A model generated the notes under the pieces. It worked only from the letters and a program-made list of their open reading frames with translations, was not told the DNA's origin and searched no databases. A DNA stretch of 64,000 nt from Lepturacanthus savala. Lineage: Eukaryota > Chordata > Actinopteri > Scombriformes > Trichiuridae. Position numbers and translations under genes: made by a program. The DNA is taken from positions 2,055,092-2,119,091 of the forward strand of contig CM060466.1 in assembly GCA_030544235.1 (NCBI GenBank), read 5' to 3'. Shown one piece after another: positions 50,773-62,513 of this stretch (position 1 is the stretch's first letter; every line of letters starts with the position of its first letter).

Positions 50773-53700
50773 GATATCATGCCAACTTGTCTGAGTGGAT
50801 CTCTGTCATCTTCATTCTTTCAGTTGCATAAAGAGCTAAAAGTGACTAAAACACATACTATAATTTCAAAGTTGACCATGTGATCTGAAATCTTTTCTTT
50901 AATTATGGAAGTTTAGCATTTTTATTATTGATATTATTATTACTTTAATTGTACAATATGGTGAATTCAAAGATGCAAAGTAAAGAACAAAAAGCTGTGT
51001 GTATTGTCCATGTGATTCCTGAGCGGCGTGGCTCTAATAGCAGGGGCCAGATTGGCATTAGTTGGTTATGTTGGTTAATGCTCACATGGCTCCTGAGAGC
51101 CGACACTTATAACCTGCATGCTGCAGAACCCACTGAGTCCACCTTGTGTTTCCTGCATGAATCAACAACAACTAATCACAGATATCAGTGTCAAACACTA
51201 CGTCATCCTAAACCTAAACTGCTTTTGAGTGTGGAAGGTTGCAACATGTAAATAACCTGTATTATACTATTTAACCTGTAAATTAGCCTGCTGTAAAAAA
51301 CAATGTCACAGGAGAAGATAAACACTCACATTTACTTATTTTTAAAGGGACATTAAAGGGTGAATTTCATTCTTCTCTATAAATAATCACACAATTGAAT
51401 ACATTCTATAGAATAATAAATATAGCTGCTATTTCACTGTTCATAGTACCCATTATACTACCTTTAACAAATGTATAACTATTAAATTAATGTTTTATAA
51501 TGCATAATAATGTAGTAGTAAGTAGATAAAAGTGTTTTCTACTATAAGTCCATAGGTGGAGGTTGGTATATATAAGTGTTGATTAATAATTAATTTAAAA
51601 TTTACTTATATAGACTGTAATTAATACAATTTCCATTTTTTTTTGTATTTATAAAGCAGTGATAATCTCAGCCTCAGCCTTTAGACTTAAATCTTTTATT
51701 GCTAGCTGAGAATTTAATTGACGAAACTTATATAAGTAGTTTTACTTTAAAAAGGGAATAGTTTGTTTCTTTAATATTATTTTAAACAAAGCAGCTTTGG
51801 ATACAGAGGTGTGTTTAGTACATTTTTAATGTTTTCTTGATTGACAAAGGAAACAAGCTGTCCTAAATGAATTCTTTTGTAATTTAAACTAAGGTCCAGA
51901 CGAGAAGCCACAGATGCTGGAGGAGCCGAGGTCTAATTCTTCTGACTCAGAGTCAGCAAATTTACACCAAACATCTCTTCATCCCAGTTAAAATCATCAC
52001 TTTCATCAGTGTCATCACTGAAGACAACCACTCACAAAACATATTCACAGTATCTGTGATGTTCTTTCTCTCTCTGTCCACCTGACTGTCCGAGCTGTGC
52101 GACTTAACCAGGATTAAACCACAGAGATCACCACTTTTAGACGTCTCACAGCAACCTTTACCGCTCACCGTTCTATCAAATTAGTTCCCTCTGCCACATC
52201 TGTCAGCAAATCCCATCTAACTTCTTTTCTTTCTCCTTCTCCCCCAGCTGCACATCCTCATTTAACAAGTTCCACTGGAGTCAGAAGCAAACCAGATCAA
52301 TCACCTTCTCAGTTACAGACACAGGAATTGAACTTGAACTGCTGCGTCTCTGAAATTCTTTTATAAAGATTATTACAACATCATCCCTGTGTAACTGAAG
52401 TTAGCAGCTGCAAGTTCACATGATAAAAAGCCTTAATGAATCCAGCTTAAATAAATTAGTCAACATGAGAGGGAGAGACAGAGAGGAGGAACCTTTAATT
52501 AGAGGCAACAACCAAATTATATGATGAAGATGTCACCAGAAAATATTGATAAACAATCTATATACTTATACTTTATCAAGACCTTTTCAGTTTAGTAGTT
52601 TGTGAAACTGCAGACGCAATTTAAACCAGACCTGAGATTCATGATGGCAAGAACTTTCTGCAGAACCTCTGCAGAGAAGAAGCAGAGCGACTGACAGAGG
52701 CTGTGTGCTGTCGTCACTGCAGGTAAGCAGTTGATAAGGGGATCAGGGAGGATTGGCATCTTTACTGACATTAGCAAGCAAACCAATAGATCTTCTTTGT
52801 TTCTATTCTATACAGACACTGTATGAAACGTATATTCTATGCAAAACCACCTGAAACAGCTTCAGCTATGCATCATTTAAAGAAAAATCACATCCTATGT
52901 TGTGAGCTGGTTGCTGCAGGTTGTGGGAGAGGCAGCCTTCAGTCTTTTCTCTGTGATCTGATGATTCTTGACCATCTGACTATTATTAGCGGCTCTAATG
53001 GGATTAGAGAGCATTAACCTGGGGGATTATTTAGCAGCTACTGACACAAGAGGGCAAGGCAGTTGGACACCAAGTGCTGGACAGCAGTAAGAGAAAAGCT
53101 GTTCTTGGGTTGAGGTGAGGGAGCCTGAAATACAGCCGATTCCCAGAAGGGCACAAATGTCAAATTGAGCTCCTGCAAAAAAAACCCCCCAAAAAACCTG
53201 AAACCCTGACACAAGAATAGAGATCAGTGATTACACGCATGTGCTCACAGGTTTAGAACAAATAAAGGACATGAAATATACAGAAAATGGATGAAATTTA
53301 AGATATAATGTTCAATGATGTTGATTATATAATGTTCAGAAAAATCTTAGTGTCAGTAACTGATGCTTAGTTAAACAATTATGATTGGGAATTGGGAATT
53401 ACCATTAAATCAGATATCATTATATCACAGGTTCACCTGTTACCAAAAAACTACAAGAACTGGCACTGAATCACTACCATCATTCACTTTTGCAAACATT
53501 TTTAGCACACAAATTAACTTAACTGGCCTGAAATAAAATAATAATAATATTAATGTGTAATTTCCATAAAAACAAAAGCCAGATCATGTGCACCAGTGCA
53601 CTGTGTACGCCCCTGAAGAACTGGTGATGGGTGACGCTGCTCTAGGCTACGGGCAAGCTGCTCTAAAATCAGCATACAGCAGTTTAAATATTCGTCACCT

Positions 53701-55186
53701 GAGCGCCATATGAGATTACAACATCAGAGAGCAACAGATCTGACTCCAACTGCACACAGAGACAGAAAATACAAAAAGACAAATGTGAAAAAAAAACAAA
53801 ATAGCTTTCTCTTTGTGTCTGTCAAAATCTTTCTTGCATCACATCATCATTTTGTTTTCATGCAGCTTCTTTCTCTAGGTGTTATTTTTAAAACCGAGCA
53901 CTAATAGCGGCACTTCCCCGTCATCGTCTCCCGGCTGATGTGAAGTGATTGGTGTCGTAAGTGTGTTATGCATTAGCTCAACATCCTGGCAGGATGAGAC
54001 ACAACCGTGCAACATGTTCAACGTGTTCCCTATAGTTGTTTATCTCTGATATTATGGCCAGATGCAGAGCAACTCCTGGGATCTGTCTAATCCACATTGG
54101 GATGAATAATCACAGGAAAATACATCAAGTGTGAATGAACTGAAACAAAGGACAAGAAACATTCAGAACCATAGCCTTCCCCCATCAGGCTGCAGAGTCC
54201 AGAGATCACACCCATCTTCCCAAAGTCAGCACAAAGACAAGGGGAACTAATGGAGGGAGCATGTGGATGAGGTTTCTGCACGAATTTCTTTTTCTTTTCA
54301 GTTTGTTTTATTTTTTTTAAATCCAAGATTCACCATGGAAATAAAACAAAGTGACTAAATATCTCATTGTAACACACAAGGTGAGTGCAGTTTGTGCTGA
54401 TGCTTTGCAATTAACACTATTCTAACGTAAAATGTCTTTTGTTGTATCTAATTCACCTAAAATGGGGACGTTTCACTGACAGGTTGACCAGGGCCTTGCT
54501 GGACTGTCTGGACCTGGTTTCCAAAAGTAGTGGCTGAAGACGAGGCCTTTTCCCAGACTTAGTCAGCACAAAGAGGCCCTGGTCTGGCTCTGAGTCTGCT
54601 CACTATCCGGGTTGCACAGGTGGCAGGTTAAGACAAATCTTTATATCCTTCCACAGGGGAATTCAAGAGGGTTTGGCTGTCTGACAGGCTGTCTGTCTGT
54701 TCAGCACTCCTGTTTTAACACCTTAACTGATTCAGGTTTAATACCCTCTCTTCGATTCCCAGAACAGGAACACAACTGTTCTCAGGGTCAGTAATCGTAT
54801 TTTCTGTGATCCCATTCATTGTGGGAAAAAAACACACACACAATGCTTTTTTTTTATGAACAGATCTTCAGATTACCAGCCAAGACATATTGTCAAAACC
54901 AGTCACATATTTCCTTCCAGGAAATGTTTTCATCGCCCAATCAGAATCATCTGTGAACGCTGTCTAATACGTGCAATAAAGGTCACTGAGTTAGATACTG
55001 ACAGATGTTTTCTGGAAAAAAAGGCATGTTTCACAATCTTGCATTTGTGTTGGATCAGTGACTAGTTGGGCTGAAAAAGGATGATGTTAAGTAGAAATAG
55101 CATAAGTAGGTTGGGTGGATGGATGGATGGATGGATGGATGGATGGATGGATGGGTGGATGGATGGGTGGATGGATGGATGGACGG

Positions 55187-55222
<36 letters not shown>

Positions 55223-55302
55223 GTGGATGGATGGATGGATGGATGGGTGGATGGATGGGTGGGTGGATGGATGGATGGGTGGATGGATGGATGGATGGAC
55301 GG

Positions 55303-55338
<36 letters not shown>

Positions 55339-56414
55339 ATGGGTGGATGGATGGATGGATGGATGGATGGTCGGTCAGGTGAATAGTTGGATTATAGGAC
55401 AGGTGGATGTCTAGAATCAAGGACAATCCTTACCTGTGGTGGAGTCTCCAGCTCGTCCACCTGGTTGCTGCCCAACATTTTCTTGATGAAAAGTTCTACC
55501 CTGGCATTGAACTTCATGAATGTCACGTAGCATATGTAGCACAAAAGCAGGCTGATACTTTCCTCCAGCGTGATTTGGTTATCCAGAAAGAAATAGATGA
55601 GCATGAGCAGGCCAATGATATAGAACGAGACGTCTCGGAACAGAGGCCACCAGGTGAGGTTCAGCACCTCTTTGGAGAACAGGGCGCACATCCCGATCAC
55701 AAACAGGATGTTGAAGACGGCGGAGCCCACAATGGTACCGATACCCACGTTACTGTGGGAGATGAAGACCCCTATGACCGAGGTGAAGAGCTCGGGGGCT
55801 GAGCCACCTGCCGCCATGAAGGTGGCTCCTGCAACATCATCAGAGATCTGCAACTTCTCTGTGATGACGGTGAGCGCAGGGACAAAGAACTCGTCACAGA
55901 CGATGGCTAACGCTATGAACATGTACAACATGCCAAACATATGAAGCACCACGTAGCCCTGGCGCCTCTCCTCCACGCTGAAGTAGTCCGTTGGGTAGTC
56001 CCCGTGATTCATCTCTATTTCCGATCCCATGGCCGCCATCATGCCCTCTGCCTCGGCTGAGAGGTTGTGGTGCTCTAGAAGAGTCCTTTGGGGCGCAGCC
56101 GCCTCCGCCGAGCCCTCCATGTCTGGTTCCAGCCTCGGGGCCACCGTCGTGACCAGTGACAAGGCACTCCATGAACAGACTGTGCAGACCACCACCAGGC
56201 TGATGAGGAGGCCCAGAATCCGTCCGGGCCGCAGCTTTCTCTTGACGACCTGGTAGTGGTGCCTGGGGCAGCTGCTGCGAGGGCCCAGGAGAGGAGCAAA
56301 GCTGGAGGAAGCCATGATGTCTTGGCTGAAATCCCTCTTCCCCCCCACCCCAAAGCTGGATTGGTGGTGCCGGCGGCTACGAGGGCGGGGGTTTGACTGG
56401 CCACAGCAGTTCAC
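45606..56414 (-). CDS. slc24a2: sodium/potassium/calcium exchanger 2 (NCKX2), complete
   Basis: A plasma-membrane antiporter that exports Ca2+ with K+ in exchange for Na+, known from neurons and cone photoreceptors. Coding exons in order: 56414-55434, 48943-48905, 48746-48635, 48386-48303, 48068-47986, 47526-47386, 47271-47182, 46129-45963, 45855-45606; phases close to 648 aa. A hydrophobic segment at about 66-88 is followed by a loop with a glycosylation sequon at N117. The alpha-1 repeat is at about 190-235 (AGATFMAAGGSAPELFTS) and the alpha-2 repeat at 521-566 (LTILAAGTSIPDLITS). The large cytosolic loop (about 300-455) has LHNTLMRNSIFQLMIHTLDP, KEKASILHK and an acidic run before DQPLSLAWPET; these identify NCKX2 rather than NCKX1. 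Some transmembrane segments (SVEERRQG, IISIASCKW) look more NCKX1-like. An internal ATG at 56315 (MASSS) is an alternative start. Confidence 0.93.
47101..47173. repeat. TG/CA-rich tract just inside slc24a2 intron 7
   Basis: GTGTGTGCATG-type units on the + strand read as CA repeats on the slc24a2 strand and begin about 10 nt after the exon 7 donor at 47182|47181. Confidence 0.9.
47334..47380. repeat. TG/CA-rich tract just inside slc24a2 intron 6
   Basis: It reads as CA repeats on the slc24a2 strand and starts about 6 nt after the exon 6 donor (GAG|GTGACG at 47386|47385), inside a 114-bp intron. Confidence 0.9.
47562..47828. mobile_element. decayed MITE in slc24a2 intron 5
   Basis: Related to 7580-7984: it shares GATTAGTTGTTTGGTTAATG-like, GTCGATCACTG, TCTAAAATGTCT and GGAACCAGAGAATT blocks, and ends ATGGTTGCAGCGCT. 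The left end (GGGGACACAACTAA) is more diverged. It fills more than half of the 459-bp intron. Confidence 0.6.
49637..49662. repeat. short (TA)n microsatellite
   Basis: A perfect TA run of about 26 bp. Confidence 0.9.
50729..50772. repeat. (CTTT)n microsatellite
   Basis: About eleven perfect TTTC units. They encode a chance FLSFFLS frame. Confidence 0.95.
55115..55370. repeat. (TGGA)n minisatellite with higher-order structure
   Basis: About 64 tetranucleotide units with GGGT and GGAC variants. The GGAC pair at 55184/55196 recurs at 55300/55312, exactly 116 bp later and in the same context, which shows a block duplication inside the array. It lies 64 bp from the donor of slc24a2 coding exon 1 at 55434. 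Open frames through it on both strands (WMDG and SIHP repeats) are artefacts. Confidence 0.95.
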
Positions 56415-57917
56415 CGATTTGTTTGCATGCTGCTCCCCGGTTTAAACACAACGCTGTCTGATTCCAGGATCCAGTCCCTTCAAAGGATTCCTCATATTAC
56501 TCACTAGAACACAGAAAACAAAGAAATACAAGTTAAATGCACAGATTTAGAAAATATCAGTGATTTCTAAATCACTGTATACAAGTGGAAACAGAACCTG
56601 AACAGAGAAATGAGCAATAATACAAATAGAATAGACAACAGTACATTTCCTCACTAACTGAACTTACCTACACTTTGACTTGTATTCTAAAACATCTTTC
56701 CAACAAAACATTTTACATATGAAACATGTGATCAATAAGATGATTGTAGTAAGAATTAACCACTTCTCAACTCCTTACAACAATAAAATACTCCAATAAT
56801 AATCTTCAATAATGATATCTGCAAAAACAGTCTTTAAAAATATATGACTTTGGTGACTTTATCTTCTGCTGCTTACATTTCCTACTTTTTGGATTTGTCA
56901 AAGAAGGATTTCCTCCGCTACTGCTTGATAAATGGCTGAGTCATAGCATTAGTTAATGTTTTCCTTTATCATGCACAAAGTAAAAAACTATGGAATAATC
57001 ACCTTCATAATTTAATTATCTGCCCATAAATAAACCTTCTGTTTTGGTTCTAAAAGATATTCTTGAGTCCTATGAGGTCATATGTTCATAGATTTCATAT
57101 GATGATGAGTTTGTTTTATGTCATTATCTGGAAATGAAAAAATGTCGTTTAAATTCTCATTAATAAATGAACAAATTAATTATCTTGGAAAATCATATAT
57201 TCTGTAGACAGCAACTGATCTATGAAGATTTTACATCCATGTTGGTTATTTATGAATAACAATTAGCAAGAAGATTATTCTTGGTGTTGAGTTTACGCTG
57301 TGTTGGCAATTATAAAGTGTGTTTATGTCAGTACAACACAATTAATCTGATTTTAATGCAAACTTTAAAAAATAAATTGCAAATGTAAATGTGCTCTGGT
57401 TGCAAATATAAGCTGGTATTAGCAATAATAACAGTAATAATTCTGCTGCAGCCTTCATGACATTGTCCAGAGAACCTGTGGTGAAACATATCCTTTAAGG
57501 GAAGCTCTGACATTAGTGAAAGCTCATTAGGAAACCATTTAATCCCTGAGAAGATATACTTAGATTAGCCTGCACACTGATGCACAAAGTCAAGAAGTAC
57601 ACAGCAACAAAATCAACTGTAAATCTGAGTGTCAAATAAAAACTGATGTTGATTTTATTAAATACTGAAGCAGCTAGATCAGGACAAACTAGAATGTTGA
57701 AACTTCACCTCAACAATCCTTAACAATGCAGAGTCTTTAATCGCTATGAGAACCAGACGTCATTCATTATAAAGAGAATATTCAAGGCTTTTAAAACCTA
57801 TGCTGTAAAAGCAGATCTCTAAGAATCAAGCAGGACACTTTCGTGACATCAGGGTAAAAAAGTACAGATGCACAAAAAGAAAAAATACAAAAAAATACTG
57901 TATATTTGATCTCATAC

Positions 57918-58130
57918 CACACTTGGAAATCTCCTGTTCCGCAGGAAGGATTCCAACCAGCAGTAGTTAGACGGGTCCAACGTCTCTGAGTGAATATTCC
58001 AGTTAATTGAATCCCAAAAGGAGAACGGTCCTCAGTGTCAGCCGGACGGTCCTGACTGTAAATCCTCAGTGAGATTTTCTTCCTTCAGCAGAGGTAGAGC
58101 TCTGAAACACCAGGTTAGAAGCTGAAGACC
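57918..58130 (-). other. candidate 5' non-coding first exon of slc24a2
   Basis: On the minus strand a donor-like GTG|GTATGAG lies at 57918|57917, and an acceptor TTCTAG at 56509-56504 would join it to the coding exon, giving an 89-nt UTR before the ATG at 56414. The upstream boundary is a guess. No TATA box was identified. Transcript evidence is needed. Confidence 0.3.
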
Positions 58131-58484
58131 AAGGACTCCTCCCTCCTTCTCTACGTTCCTCCCCCATTTGACTTTACCTCCCATCCTCCCTCCTTTCCAG
58201 CTTCTGTCTATCTGCCGCCCTAATGTCCTCAGCCTTTTATGTGTTCTGTCTGTCCAAAAACAAGTGTCAGTCCATTATCCTTCCTCTCCTTCTTCCTTCA
58301 CCTCAGTCCCCATTTGAAACACACTACAGCAACTTTTGGCAGAGATATTAAATGGGATGTTATATATATTTTGCCAAATTTGTATGCACTTGCGTCAGAA
58401 AAGCTGCAGAATTGCAGCACAGAAGGTGAAGGTTCCCCTCATGTTTTAAGCAAACAGCCAGTTGTTGGAAGAGACATCTCTATG

Positions 58485-58537
<53 letters not shown>
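58485..58537. repeat. (GT)n microsatellite
   Basis: A perfect dinucleotide run of about 53 bp. Confidence 0.97.
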
Positions 58538-58538
<1 letters not shown>

Positions 58539-61462
58539 TCCAAGTAAAGTTGGGCTTTACACGTGAGAAGAGTAAGCTTCAGTAGACACCTCAAGGTGAG
58601 GTCAAATAACCAATTACTGTACGAAGCTGTTCTAAACATGGCAGCACAGCTACATGTACAGTGTATGAATCAGTGAATTGTATGTAAATGTATTTTAAAG
58701 ATGAACCATTTTTAGAACCATAAATCATTGTTTAGTGATGAAACATCCATAAGCGTAACACTAAGATTACATCCAACCCAGCCTGCTGTTTCTCACTGAC
58801 TGTTCTTATCCACTTAAACAGGAGTGTACTTAAAATACACAGCAGGGCTTTGTCTCAACCTTCTAGGAGCAAGTCTGTCAGTTTTTATACAATAATGAGT
58901 TTTCTTGCATTTTCTCAATGACCAAGTAATCTCTGGACATTTACATCTTACATAAAATAAGGAAATAATGATTTTGTTTGTTTCCAAAAGGACTAGTTGC
59001 ATCTATCACAGCAATGTAGAAAAACAAGGCTCATTTATATTTTGAGCTTGTGAAATGATGCTGAAGACTTGTGCACACAGATATAATTTGCAAACTTTTT
59101 CCACCTCTGCAAATTATGCATGCACACACCTTTTTCCAGCCATGCGGAAACAGTATTTCACATCAAAAAAGGATTAATTTATCCTTTTTTTAAGTTCCAA
59201 ACATTCATGTCATTTTTTTCTGTATCTATTTTTTCCAGAATTACCAGTCTGATATCCATGACATGATATGTGTTTATAGGTGCTTAAATCTAGATGAAGA
59301 TGAACCCTTGCATCCCTTTGAGTAAAATGTGATAGTGTGATGTAATGTAGCTTCAGGCTGATACCTGGTTTGGTGCAGATGTGTTGGTTCAGTCAGGATT
59401 CTGGATTTGGGCCAAAGCTGCTATGTTTAGAGCTGGGAAGTAAAGTACTGAAAAGGTTAAACAGGTTACATAACCAAACTAAACGAGCGGTGGTTATCAC
59501 CTGAAGAACTATAAATAAGACTCTTAACATGCAGGAAAAAACGCCCAAAAACACAGGTAGCTGCTACAATTACATTTGCAAAATGCTTATTTTACAAAAT
59601 AAGATCTTTTGAGTGTTTGACCCATTTTACAACAATGTGGGTTTAATTATAATTAATGAAGAGTTTAGAGTTTTATCTAAAAACATAGATTCTGCACCAC
59701 AATTAAAGAAGTAATTTGCACAATGCATTAAACTATTCCATCTCTTACTGTAAATATAGATCAAGGTGAGGTCACTTTCATTGGTAGACCAGGTGGTCAA
59801 AAGGGAGATAGATGTTCTCTCTTTGCTGCCGGGATCAGCAGAAGCTTATTGGCTAAAGCCCCTGCCTGAAATAGCTGCCAAGTTATATATGAGTTAGTGA
59901 GCGACCCTTCATCTGGGAGCAGGGCCAGTCAAGGTAATCTGTGATATCTATATATTGAGCCTACAAGTAGAATTTACCTGTACTCAACCTCTTTCCCTCA
60001 CCTTAACCTGCATGGAGGTGGTTATTAGCTGTTGTGTTTTAAGGGATGGACACTTATCTACATGTTAAACAACCATTTTAGCCAGAATACAAAAAAGGAA
60101 CTAGTTTTATATTCAGCAGATATCACTATCTGACCTTATTGACTTTGAATTAGACTATAGCATATTATGATGCGTTAGCATATTTAAATTATTGCAAGTT
60201 ATAAATTACAATTCTGAACATATAATTAAAAGCAGATTAATTAATAATTAATTAATGAATATATATATAAGAATGTTAGATACGCTCTAAAACCTACCAG
60301 ATATGTTCTAGTCCCGACACGACAAAGGCCTCAAAATCAAAAAGAAGTTGAACTAAGTTTTGTATGTGTTTTAGAAGTTCAACTGCTTTTAATTTGATAA
60401 TATAACATATGCTTCTATCTATATGACTCCCAGATATACTGTAGTGAAATGTATTAAATTACCTTAAGCCTTCATTTTGAGTTGAACTGAAGTGCAGCAC
60501 AGGGGAACTGCAGCTGTTTCTGCTCATAAACCACAGCTGACACATTTTCCATTTTAAGACAGAGGGTGGATCTCAGTGGGCTGAACACATCTTTGTTACA
60601 GATGAAGTTTCACCAAACTGTGATGAAGATTTACTCAATGTTTGTTTCTCTGTGAGTGAAGTTTTATCAGATTTAAGGAGAACAGCTCTATCTAGTGGTC
60701 AAAACACAGCATTGCTATTCGTTTTAACAGTCGTCTGATATTAATGATAAAACTAAATGTAAACGTACAGAGAATTGGAACATGCATTGGACCTTTTATG
60801 TCCAGCATTCTATAATTAAAGCTGGGGTCTGCAACTGTGAAAATCAGGCATTAAAATCCGATGGAAGCAACTCTGCTTTACGTGTTTCTCATTTGTATCT
60901 CGGCCACGCGCTACTGCTCTGCCTGTCATGCACATGCAAGCTAGCAAGCCCCTACAACACACAGCTACAAATCACTGTTTCCATAAACAACCGAAGAAGC
61001 CACTAACAGTTAAAAACACAGAAAAAATGAACAGCGAGTTAAGAAAACACACCAACGTTACAACAACTTTAGATATGATAGAAAAATGAAGTTAGCATCT
61101 TACTGGTCCAGGAGATAAACATGGAGCTCAGAGACCAACTCCAAGCAGAGAATGTCCTGCTGTTCTCCTCAACTCTCAAATGCTGAACCAAGCTTTACAC
61201 ATTTTCTGTTGGACTCTCGTAGATTACTTTTTGGCTTCTCCTGAATTCCTATTTGCTGAACAAGTGTAATACTATCCCCAACTTTCTGAAATGAGCTGTG
61301 ACTGGCTAAGGCCTTCTGGAACAGTCTGGATTTTCTCAGGGCTTCGAAAAAAATAATTACATTTCACTTTTCACATATGAAACAGAAGTTTAATAAACTC
61401 TCTAAACATGACAGCTGATGTGACACACGCCCAGGTTTAAATATGCAAATTGGCTTATAGCG

Positions 61463-61549
61463 ATCTCTCCAGCTTCCTCCCACAGCCCAAAAAGGTTGAG
61501 GTTAATTGGAGACTCTAAATTGCCCATAGGTGCGAGTGTGTGAGTGAAT

Positions 61550-61582
<33 letters not shown>

Positions 61583-61670
61583 TGTGATAGACTGGTGACC
61601 ATCCTGTAATGCGCTGGGATTGGCTCCAGCAGACCATGTGACCCTAATGAGGAATAAGCCAGTTTAGAAG
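61463..61670 (+). mobile_element. 5'-truncated SINE containing an expanded (TG)n tract
   Basis: The body matches the SINE at 41466-41822 (CAGCTTCCTCCCACAGCCCA, CTCTAAATTGCCCATAGG, GGCTCCAGCAGACCATGTGA). The GGTGTGTGTG of the parent has grown to about 31 bp of TG at 61550-61580. Head and one internal block are missing. Confidence 0.75.
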
Positions 61671-61774
61671 ATGAATTTCATTTTTTTAATACATTTATAA
61701 TAATAAAAAAATACATAAAACTAATTAGTAAAGAGACAATGAGCAGGAAATCAAAGAAAGAACTTTGTCAACAT

Positions 61775-61780
61775 TTTATT
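61775..61780 (-). terminator. nans polyadenylation signal
   Basis: TTTATT on the + strand is AATAAA on the nans strand, 734 nt beyond the stop codon. It implies a 3' UTR of roughly 750 nt (61755-62513). Confidence 0.55.
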
Positions 61781-62513
61781 TGAAGGCTTCAACTTTCCAG
61801 AACAATTTCAACAGGTTTTTGTAAATCATGACTATAGGACGGCATTCCTGTCGGACCAAAAGCAGGAGACAGGTTTATGAAAAACGGAAGAAAATAATGC
61901 AAACGAAGGGTTTTCAAAATTTAAAGCTGACAACATTTTCTTTCACAATTACACTGAAAGAGGTTATTTTGCCATTTGGCACCAGCAGTTTCTGTCGGAG
62001 TAGCGGTTTAAGGCATCCTGGGAGCAGGAGATGATCAGTATGAGAAAACACTGACTGTTGGCAAACTGGATCTTAACCTTCAGATGATGCAAATAGCAGC
62101 TTCACCTCCGTGTGTTCAACATTCTTTAATCTCTACAGTGCAAAATATCTTTAGTGAACAATACTGGCTTATGAGCTCAAGTTACTTTTGATCAGTCAGT
62201 GATTTGATTTTAGAGCCTGTTAACTGAACATTTTGTGAAATTTTTGAGGGGGATTTATTAAACTTTAACAAAAACGATTTGGAAAAAAAGGGCCAATGAG
62301 TTACTAGAACTCAGGAGGCCTCTGTTCAGTCCAATAATGCTACAAATTACCCAACAGCCCTGTGATCAATCAGAAACCTTAGCTGCACCAAACTACATCA
62401 CCACGACACTGTGCCACCTTGAGCTCCTTTTAAATGTTCCCTAGAGGAATTAATTACATTTCCCCCTTAAATTAAGTGCCTTTTTGTATAATTCTCAAAC
62501 CTCTCTGCCATTC

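Larger units (their letters stand above)
48944..55433. other. slc24a2 intron 1 (between coding exons 1 and 2), no other gene
   Basis: About 6.5 kb of intron. Visible content: (TA)n at 49637-49662, (CTTT)n at 50729-50772 and the TGGA minisatellite at 55115-55370. Open frames here, including 52823-53017 and 50949-51251, have no recognisable domain. Confidence 0.6.
58131..61774. other. intergenic between slc24a2 and nans, no gene
   Basis: No supported exon. It contains (GT)n at 58485-58537 and a truncated SINE at 61463-61670. The segment at about 60800-61330 begins AATTAAAGCTGGGGTCTGCA and may be a dispersed element, but its ends could not be fixed. Confidence 0.5.

Noticed and set aside
55055..55426. 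Repetitive open frames on both strands (SIHP and WMDG repeats)
   Set aside because: A tetranucleotide array is open in several frames by chance. No start context, splice sites or flanking domain.
55407..55802. 131-codon plus-strand open frame
   Set aside because: Antisense shadow of slc24a2 coding exon 1.
45606..56414. Assignment of the exchanger to slc24a1 (NCKX1)
   Set aside because: First suggested by SVEERRQG and IISIASCKW, but the cytosolic loop exons match NCKX2, and xpa and nans linkage also fits human chromosome 9, where SLC24A2 lies.
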